A DNA stretch of 64,000 bases, taken from positions 62,001-126,000 of the forward strand of contig JAMPIV010019079.1 in NCBI GenBank assembly GCA_024509875.1, read 5' to 3'. A program made the translations under genes and the position numbers. The notes under the pieces were generated by a model. That model had not been told where the DNA came from. It saw nothing but the letters and a program-made list of their open reading frames with translations, and made no database searches. This document shows, piece by piece, positions 56,436-64,000 of this stretch. How positions within the stretch are numbered: the stretch's first letter is position 1; every line of letters starts with the position of its first letter. This stretch comes from Oreohelix idahoensis (taxonomy: Eukaryota; Mollusca; Gastropoda; Stylommatophora; Oreohelicidae).

Positions 56436-59035
56436 CACCCGTGTGTTACCGGGGCCCGAAAGGGGAGCAAAGAATAGTAACACTGTACCCTACCAGGCAT
56501 GTCGTAAAAAGCAACAAAGGATGGTTGGGCATGGGGCTGATTACCCCCATCCCGTAAAAAACTTTTTACCACAAAAGCTTCAACAAACATGGGCAAGTCA
56601 AATAAAGAATATAAATCAACTCAGCCGCCCAAGACAGAAGAAGGTCCTCTGGAAAGGAGGTGCAAGAAGCAACCTAGAGAAAGCTAAAAGGAGTCTGGGT
56701 TGCCGACTAACCTTTTTTCGTCTAGGAAAATCTCCAGGATTGGCATCTGGAATGTTCGCACTCTGTGTGAACAAGGGAAAACTGCACAGGTAGCAGCAGA
56801 AATGAAAAATTGCAGGATTGATATCCTGGGTCTCTGCAAGACACGGTGGAAAGGCATAGAGAAGAGGAGATTGATCACAGGAGAAATGGTGCTGTCCTCA
56901 GGACATGAGGAGGAAAGAGCCCACCACAGTGAAGGGGTGGCTCTAATGCTGTCCAAGGAAGCACAGAAGGCACTTATAGAATGGGAAGCAATGGGACCCC
57001 AAATTATAACAGCAAGGTTTAAATCAGCCAAAAAGAAAGTAAATATAAACATCATCCAATGTTATGCACCAACAAATGATAAAGAAGAATCTGTGAAAGA
57101 AGACTTACACCAGACTACAAAGTGTCTTGGACAATAAGAAAAGAAAGGACATCACAGTTTTGATGGGGGACCTATATGCAAAAATAGGATCCGACAACAC
57201 TGGCTTTGAAGAAATCATGGGAAAGCATGGATTAGGTATGATGAACGAGAATGGGGAATTATTAGCAAACTTCTGTGCTTCAAATCAACTAGCTATAGGA
57301 GGAAGCATATTTCCACATAAGATAATACACAAGGCAACATGGATATCACCAGATCACAGAACTGAGAACCAGATTGATCACATATGCATAAGCAAGAAGT
57401 TTAGGTCATCATTGCATGATGTGAAAGTATGTAGAGGAGCAGATGTTGTATCAGACCACCATCTTCTGTTGGCTAAAACAAAATTAAAACTCAAGAAATT
57501 TACAACAGCATATAGCTATAGACAACAGTATAATGTGGGCTATCTAAGAAATCAGGAAATAAGAGAACAATTTTCAATCACAGTATCCAACAAATACCAA
57601 GTACTCCAACAGCTGGAAGAAGAAACAGATACAGAAGACCACTGGCAACAAGTAAAAAATATATGGAACGACACATGTGAAGAAGTACTGAGAAAAAGAG
57701 AACATCAGCACAAAGCATGGAAAACAACAGAAACCATTACCAAGATAGAAGACAGGAAAAAATAGAAAGCAGATTTAAACAGAAGTAAAACCAGAAGCTC
57801 CAAAGTCAAGGCTCATGAAGTGTACATAGAAGCAAACAAAGAAGTAAGAAGAAACATCAAAAGAGACAAGATGAAATATATTGATGATTTAGCAAGGGAT
57901 GCAGAGGAAGCTGCAGCCAAAGGAAATATGAGGGACCTGTACGAAATTCACCACTATACATTGGATTCGTGGACTATGAAAAGGCATTTGACAGTGTAGA
58001 CAGAGAATCGCTTTGGAAATTGATGAGGCGTTATGGAGTTCCCATGAAGATCATTAACTTAATAATGAAGACCTATGAAGACATGACATGCAGAGTTCTT
58101 CATGAAGGACAACTTACAGAACGGTTTAGGATTAGACCAGGGATGCCTCTTGTCTCCATTTCTTTTCTTACTAGCAATAGATTGGGTTATGAAAACATCG
58201 ACATCACACAACAGAAATGGAATCCAGTGGAATCTGTTTAAGCAGCTTGATGATCTGGATTTTGCAGATGACTTGGCTCTTCTGTCCCATAACCATAATC
58301 AGATACTAGAGAAAATGAAAATTCTCGATGAGAGGTCACAACAAGTGGGCCTGAAAATACACAGGGAAAAGACAAAGATTATGAGAATAAATGCAAGAAA
58401 TGATAACAAGGTTGAACTTGAAGAAACACCACTAAAAGATGTAGAATCGTACACATATCTTGGAAGAAATATAGACAAAGTTGGAGGGACAGACAGTGAT
58501 ATCAAAATAACAACTCAAAAAGCAAGAGGAGCTTTCATTGCATATGAGAACAAGAGAAATCAAGTCCAACACGAAAATAAGAATCTTCAACTCAAATGTC
58601 AAGTCAGTCCTATTTTATGGCTCTGAGACATGGAGAACAACAAAAACAACAACCAAAAAGCTACAGACCTTTATAAACGGGTGCTTGCGTAGAATGGAAG
58701 GACTGAAATGGTATGACAAAGTCACAAATGTGGAATTGATGACAAGAACCAGACAAGTGCCAGTGGAACAAGAGCTGAGAAGAAGACGCTGGTGATGGAT
58801 AGGACACACATTGAGGAGACCTGTTGATAGCATTACAAGGCAGTCCTTGTTCTGGAATCCACAGGGAAAGAAAGGCAGAGGTAGACCGAAAACACATGGA
58901 GAAGAGAACTGGAAACAGAGGTGAAAATGATGAGGAAAACATGGAAAGAACTTGAGCGGATGGCACCGGACAGGAAGACTTGGCATGTGTTTGTTGAAGG
59001 CCTTTGCTCCTTGGGGAGCTAAAAGGTATTGATTG
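56436..59035 (+). pseudogene. LINE-A copy 3, internally deleted, with both ends
   Basis: Flanks attccgagacatt (56,423-56,435) and attctgagacatt (59,036-59,048) form a 13-bp duplication with one mismatch. The 5' region is CACCCGTGTGTTACCGGGGC. Endonuclease frames are 56,700-57,137 and 57,127-57,765: GIWNVRTLCEQGKTAQ, GLCKTRWKGIEKRR, VLMGDLYAKIGSDN, ATWISPDHRTENQIDHI, VVSDHHLLLAKTK. At about 57,950 the sequence jumps into RT (EIHHYTLDS, then MDYEKAFDSVDRESLWK), so ~0.6 kb of RT start is missing compared with the copy at 11.3 kb. RT continues with LDFADDLALLSHNH and the C-terminal block in shifted frames. Ends AAAAGGTATTGATTGATTCT. Confidence 0.9.
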
Positions 59036-59048
59036 ATTCTGAGACATT

Positions 59049-59456
59049 AATATATCATCTTCACCAGAAACATTTTCAAAAGAAAAAAACTTCCGTGATG
59101 GTTAAAAATATTAACAGTAGAAAATTGTTTGCGAGGTTATGTGTATTTGAAGAAAATATGCCCAAAATGTCAAATTAAGAAAACACTGGATTTAAATGTC
59201 TCAGTCATATCGATTTTCTGAATGGTTCAGTGCTTTCAAATGCATATTAAATGTATCTAAGATCATTTTTGAGAAATGTAACAGCTACCATTTCTGAAGT
59301 TTCGTTTTTTTTTAAATCTTAAAATAAACATTTTCAAGCACATTAAAAGTTTCCTGCATTTTTATCAAAATCAGATATGCCAACAAGTTACTTATTTCAC
59401 CAAAACACACCATTTATAAAAGAACGTTAAAAAAACACAGGCTTAGAAAATCAAAC
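59049..59456. other. Intron, nothing recognised
   Basis: AT-rich; between LINE-A copy 3 and exon a. Confidence 0.6.
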
Positions 59457-59673
59457 CTGTGAATCGGCAATCTCCTTCAGTGTCTTGTCAGAGCCAACAG
59501 CAAAGGTGGATTTCCCATCTGGGGTAACAGTGACACTCGTGTAGCTGCAGGACTTCCAGACACTTTCGTTTGTTCTCTTTCCTGTGAATGTATCCCACTC
59601 ATACACAGCACCATCCATTCCACAAGATATCAGCTTACTGTCATCAGCACTCCATACCACAGCTTTGACCTTT
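59457..59673 (-). CDS. CFAP57: CFAP57 exon a: WD40 repeat segment
   Basis: This is the most upstream CFAP57 exon in the window. It has 217 bp: one base finishing a codon from an exon outside the window, then 72 codons. The acceptor is ttttcag and the donor is CACAG|gtttga. The peptide includes [29 protein letters not shown] and TLKEIADS, which closely match vertebrate CFAP57/WDR65 in its C-terminal beta-propeller. CFAP57 is an axonemal protein of motile cilia linked to inner dynein arms. The GMDGAVYEW stretch is a typical WD40 blade end. The exon ends in phase 0 and joins in frame to the exon at 54.2 kb. Identification rests on remembered family sequence, not on a search. Confidence 0.93.
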
Positions 59674-59862
59674 CTGAAAATGCAACATGAAAGGATGTAA
59701 AATGACTTTCAACATATTGTATAAGGGTAAGAAACATACACTGAACAATCTCTGTGTAAAGACAAATGTAAAAACAGAAACACAGCAGAATAAAAAATGT
59801 ATGATTTTATAAACCAATTTTTATAAGTCATGCATTCTCCAAAATGAAGCTTTAGTTGGATT

Positions 59863-60080
59863 CTTCTTCTTTCTTCTTCTTCTTCCGTCCTTAGCCACCG
59901 ACCGTCAAAGCAGTCAGTGGCCATTACGCCTAGTGGCGTCTTAGGGCAACAGCAGATAGGTTTTCTTTGCCATTGTTTCCCATCACGCCTATTGGCGTCT
60001 TTAGGGCAACGGCAAATCAATCCATTTGCTGTTGTTTCCGTAATCGAAGTGACTGGCAAACGGGTGATCAGCCCGTTGGT
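59863..60080 (-). mobile_element. S2 SINE copy 2
   Basis: 218 bp on the minus strand with a perfect 12-bp duplication, tttagttggatt on the plus strand (59,851-59,862 and 60,081-60,092). Same start (ccaacgggctgatcacccg), two internal gttgccctaaagacgcc-type blocks and (GAA)n tail as the copy in LINE-Z. The near identical length shows that this is the complete unit. Confidence 0.93.
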
Positions 60081-60098
60081 TTTAGTTGGATTGCCTAA

Positions 60099-60099
<1 letters not shown>

Positions 60100-60130
<31 letters not shown>
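60100..60130. repeat. Poly-A tract
   Basis: About 30 A, next to the S2 copy but outside its duplication. Confidence 0.85.
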
Positions 60131-60133
<3 letters not shown>

Positions 60134-60504
60134 GCAAAACATGTTTATTTAGATTGTAAATGTTGATTCAAGATTTTGGCATTAAAATAAATTTTTAATC
60201 CTTTCTGCTATCATTAGGTAAAGGTCACTAGAGTAATATATTATCTTAAATATCTTGTAAATGTATCTGAAACTGGTTGATTCTCTAAAATCTCACAGAA
60301 AAACAAATCTTTTCACGCTTTATTTCCTCCATGTTATTCTGGGTTACCCCAGCATGCCATGCAAATTTCAGTCATGGTTTAAAGTTATGGGCAGGTCTAA
60401 AAGATAAAATCACAAATACTTAAAAAGTGATCATTCTTTTTTGCTGATAGTAGGAAACAGAACTATTTTAAAAAAAAGAAAGAAAAGAAGATCAATCCTA
60501 TTGC

Positions 60505-60890
60505 ATGATTATGAAACTTGAGAACAGAACAAGCAACAACCAGAAACTTACAGACTTTAATAAATAAGTGCTTGCAAAGAACAGAAGGTTTGAAATGGTA
60601 TGACAAGATCATCCATGAGGAACTGATGGACAGAATCAGACAAATACCAGTGGAACAAAAGGTGAGGAGAAGATGCTGGCATTGGATAGGACACATAGTG
60701 AGGAGACCAGCTGATAGCATTACAATGTAGTCTTTATTCTAGAATCCCCAAGGTAAGAGAGAAAGAGGGGGACATAAAAAACACATAGAGAAGTGAATGG
60801 GAGACACACATGAAAGGAATAAAAACATATGGAAGGACCTTGACCAGATGTCACATGACAAGAAGGCTTGAATTTGTGTGCTCCACAAGA
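60505..60890 (+). pseudogene. LINE-A copy 4, 3' end, diverged
   Basis: The frame 60,518-60,730 reads LQTLINKCLQRTEGLKWYDK and RRRCWHWIGHIVRRPADSI, then the C-terminal block in other frames (CCCCAAGGTAAGAGAGAAAG). It is more diverged than the other LINE-A copies. No target duplication resolved. Confidence 0.78.
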
Positions 60891-61086
60891 AGGTGAAGGA
60901 TAATGAAGAAATGATATATTTAAATTTTAACAATAAACATGCAGGAAAAAAAAAGGCACAAAGAACAACCAAACCAATAACGTTGCTAAATAAAACCATC
61001 TAATAATCTCTACATGATTCTTAAATAAATGAAAGTGATGAAGAAAATGATGAAAAAAAAAAACAGGATAGGAGAACAACTGAAAC

Positions 61087-62480
61087 TTCTTCTTCTTCGT
61101 ACACTCTCAGACGTCCACATGAATGTTCTCAAAGAAAGCAGTAGTCAGTTTTAGGCTATTTGAATCCCCGTAAAGCCTTTCCATGAAAGGAGCTGGTGTC
61201 GGCCATATGCGCTTTCTCTGTACCGCATATAAGGGGCAACTTTGAAGCAGATGTTCAGCAGTCATTTTATCAGTGCTACAGTTACACTGATCGGTAGTTC
61301 CTATCTTTAGCTTGTTGAATAGATGGTATCTCAATCTGCTGTGGCCAGTGCGGAGTCTGAAGATTACCACATGTTCTCTTCTGTTGAGCTGGTAGTAGGC
61401 ATCATTATGTGTGTGCCCTGGATGTTCTACATTCCATTTGTTTCTGTATCTGATTCTGATAATACTCTTTGCCTCCTCGAAAGTTATGCTTGCATCAGGC
61501 TGAAGTAGATGTGAACCTTCTTTTGCCATTCTGTCAGCCTCTTCATTGCCGATGATGTTACAATGAGATGGGATCCATTGGATCACAACACTTTTGAATC
61601 GTTGACAAAGTTTGTGGAGCACTATTCTGAGGTCATCAAGGTCTGTATTATTTTGGCTTTTCAACGTTGCAATTACTGACTGTGCATCAGTAAAGAAAGC
61701 AACTTGTCTCTCTGTGCTTTCTTCTGTCAATATAACCTCTGCTGCAGTTTTCAAGGCCTCTGCCTCTGCTCTGAAGTTACTTGAGAATTGTCCTGTTGCC
61801 ACTGACAGCCTTTTTTCTGCACCAGTGCTTAAGGTCAGAAAGACATACCCACCTCCATTTTCTGTTGCATTTGTTGCTGATCCATCTGTGTATGCATGGG
61901 TCCAGGTGTTGCATGGGTAATGTTTTTCTATGTAATTATGAAAAAACTTGCTGGAACAACTTGGGGTGCAGATGAGAAAGTGTTGAAGACGTTGTACACA
62001 GGGTGAGTGAGGCCAGTCCTTGAATATGGCATAGCAGCATGGGCAACAGCAGCTAAGACAAACTTTGATAAAATTAGCAGACTCCAAAATCAAGCAATGA
62101 GAATTATAACGGGAGGCATGAAGTCAACACCTATAAAAGAAAAGATTACATGCCTTCAGCCAATGGAGGATAGAAGAGACTGCAGGGCTCAGCAACAGGC
62201 CGAAAAATTCAAAAGACTAACAGACCACCCAATGTGCCATAGAATGAATGCTCTTAGAAGGCAAAGAATCAAACGAAGCAACTTTGTAGAATCAACCAAA
62301 CCACAGATTAGAGCAGTTTCCATAAATGAAATATCCACTATTAAAACCATCTACAATGCACACAAGCTTCCAGTTTGGAAACAAAATCGTTTCCCTGAAA
62401 TGATAGAAAACATTCCTGGAATTGAAAGAAAAAAGAGCCAAACTGCAACAGATAGAAAATGCATAGCGACAAAATACATA
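61087..62480 (-). mobile_element. LINE-D copy 2 with 5' inversion
   Basis: Bounded by a perfect 15-bp duplication gagaacaactgaaac (61,072-61,086 and 62,481-62,495). The minus strand from about 61,990 to 61,107 encodes a complete RNase H and C-terminus: HAYTDGSATNATENGGG, FRAEAEALKTAAE, FFTDAQSVIATL, VIQWIPSHCNIIGNEEAD, then RTGHSRLRYHLFNKL and AEHLLQSCPLYAVQRKR. All four RNase H catalytic positions are present. The tail is (GAA)n. The part that should precede it (62,007-62,480; MRPVLEYGIAAWATAAK, QNQAMRIITGGMKSTPI) is in the opposite direction. Same family as the copy at 13.4 kb. Confidence 0.92.
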
Positions 62481-62509
62481 GAGAACAACTGAAACAATGT
62501 TAGCCTTCT

Positions 62510-62975
62510 TCTTTTCCTTCTTTATTGGCTCTTAGATAACTGCTTCTGTCTCTCTCATAAAATGGCAGTCCATCTCAGGCATTTCTCGTCACCATAAAGT
62601 TTCTCCCTCAACTAGGTTGAAGAAGGCCATACTACCACTTTGCTCCTCCCATGAACAGTATAGGAGGACAATTCTAGTGTTTTTAGTCCTCACATGCACA
62701 CAAATCTGTCTCATTTTTTATTTGCTGAACAGATGATATTTGCGTCTGCAATGGCCGGGTCTCAGTCTGAAAATCATTGCTTGATCTCTACATGGTTCCG
62801 CTGTATCGGACTCTGGGTGTTCCATATGCCATTTTTCTTTAAAGTAATTTCTGATTATTGATTTCATCTCTTCATATGTTGTCCTGTCTTCATTTTGGAT
62901 TTTGCTTCCTCCTTCTCTGACAAGTCTATGCTGTACACTGCAGCACCACGTATCTTGCACTCAAACTAAAAACCA
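62510..62975 (-). pseudogene. LINE-D-like fragment
   Basis: The minus-strand frame 62,960-62,718 reads TYEEMKSIIRNYFKEKWHME, HPESDTAEPCRDQAMIFRLR and PGHCRRKYHLFSK, the LINE-D region after RNase H. The remaining C-terminus (to about 62,510) is broken. It directly follows the end of the inverted LINE-D copy. Confidence 0.7.
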
Positions 62976-63424
62976 AAGAATGTTTGTGAAGGTAACAGAA
63001 ATAATCAGGAAGGTAAATTTAGTAATTGTTTTTACTTTTTTTTTCATTTGAAATTAGTTTTAGTTAATGAGTACGCCTGAGCTATTTTGACAGACAGCGA
63101 GATTTTGCGAGGTGACTAAGAAAGACAGAGTGATGTGTGATAGCTTGTTCATGGGTTTGGAATTGTAATGGAATTGTGAATTGAAGTGCATTTGTAGGCT
63201 TGTGACAAGGAAGTCCGGCCATTGGTTATTGCGTGTTGTGAAGTCGTGCACCATTATTATGATTGTATTTCCATAACCAGGATTTGTCACATTTGTACTG
63301 GTTGCAATACACAGATGTGTGGGACTGTACACTGAGATTTGTTATTGATTATTGTTCGAACGTCCTGTACCTGTTTTCTGTCACAAGCCCATAACATATC
63401 CCTAGACAGATGTTACTAGTCTTG
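62976..63424. other. Intron, nothing recognised
   Basis: No family assigned. A 90-codon minus frame (63,060-63,332) has no known motif. Confidence 0.45.
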
Positions 63425-63890
63425 TAACACTGATGATGGCCACATGTTCTTTCTCTGTTCCTCATATGTTGGGCATCTTTGAAGCAGAAGTTCAGCAGTC
63501 ATTTTATCGGTGTGACAGTCACACTCATCGGTAGTTCCTATCTTTAGCTTGTTGAATAAGTAGTATCTCAATCTGTTGTGACCCATGCAGAGTAGGAAGA
63601 TTATCACTTGTTCTCTTCTGTTGACCTGGTAATATGCATCATTTTTTGTGTGGCCTGGATGTTTTGCTTCCCATGTGTTCCTGTATCTGCTTCTGATAAA
63701 ACTCTTTGCCTCTTCAAAAGTTATACTTGTATCAGGTTGAGATAGCTTTTCACATTCCTTTGCCAGTCTGTCAGCTTCTTCATTACTGGAGATGTTGCAA
63801 TGAGGTGGGATCCACTGTACTACAACTCGTTTGAATTGGTGGCTCAGTTTGTGGAGTACTACTCTCAGAATTCAGGTTATTTAAAGTTGC
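63425..63890 (-). pseudogene. LINE-D copy 4, RNase H end
   Basis: Minus strand, 3' end inward from about 63,425: LRYYLFNKLKIGTTDECDCH and MTAELLLQRCPTYEEQRKN, and in other frames upstream a region matching the WIPPHCNISSNEEADRLA-type RNase H block (63,830-63,760). 5'-truncated and frameshifted. Confidence 0.78.
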
Positions 63891-63977
63891 TGTATTTATA
63901 GAAAATCAAAACAATAATCAGTGTGCTATGCTTGGTGGAAAGTCTAAACAAAATGTAACATCATTTCATTTTTTTAT

Positions 63978-64000
63978 TCCATCATCATCACTTCCCTTTT
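63978..64000 (+). repeat. Family F repeat, start only
   Basis: CCATCATCATCACTTCCCTT, the beginning of another family F copy cut by the window end. Confidence 0.5.

Noticed and set aside
60081..64000. The CFAP57 exon preceding exon a
   Set aside because: I looked for the expected WD40 segment upstream on the minus strand and saw only intron, SINE and LINE sequence; it is probably outside the window.

Overview
This is a eukaryotic, almost certainly metazoan, intron-rich and AT-rich window. Its only host gene is the 3' two-thirds of CFAP57 (WDR65), a cilia and flagella protein, on the minus strand. Twelve exons (94 to 217 bp, 1,864 coding bases, about 621 codons) run from 59,673 down to 1,720. 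Every junction is GT-AG and the phases agree from one exon to the next. The protein passes from the last WD40 repeats (exons at 59.5, 54.2 and 51.4 kb) into the long coiled coil (50.8 kb to 1.7 kb). The first exons lie beyond 64,000 and the last ones before position 1. Everything else is intron, mostly filled with mobile elements. The transposon mix (several LINE lineages, tRNA-derived SINEs, Gmr1-like LTR elements, piggyBac) suggests an aquatic invertebrate, perhaps a lophotrochozoan such as a mollusc. That taxonomic guess is weak.

Left part (1-11 kb): a piggyBac-type transposon cut by the window start, two perfect copies of a ~301-bp SINE-like repeat (S1), and short LINE 3' ends of three families (A, C, E) between exons at 1.7, 5.9, 7.4 and 11.1 kb.

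The 26.5-kb intron between the exons at 37.7 and 11.1 kb holds a nested transposon stack. A LINE-A copy (11.26-12.72 and 30.91-31.12 kb) was split by an LTR retrotransposon without pol (LTR1, 12,725-30,913, 5-bp duplication CCTGT). LTR1 contains a Ty3/gypsy-type element (LTR2, 16,514-29,476). The 5' LTR of LTR2 was split by a LINE with a C-terminal zinc finger (LINE-Z, 16,658-20,412), and that LINE was split by a 220-bp SINE (S2). A LINE with RNase H (LINE-D) sits separately in the 5' LTR of LTR1, and a tRNA-type SINE sits in the integrase of LTR2. LTR2 has the order gag-protease-integrase-reverse transcriptase-RNase H, the unusual Gmr1-like order. LTR divergence, counted by eye, is about 1.8% for LTR1 and 0.4% for LTR2, in agreement with the nesting.

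Right part (37-64 kb): CFAP57 exons alternate with a mariner-like fold-back MITE carrying a tRNA-SINE, a TIR element of unknown family, two minisatellites, an old LINE (B) ending next to an exon, a T homopolymer of about 250 bases, a LINE-A copy with target duplication and an internal deletion, an S2 SINE, and LINE-D copies. One LINE-D copy shows a 5' inversion of the twin-priming type. No bacterial-type operons, CRISPR arrays or rRNA genes were seen.
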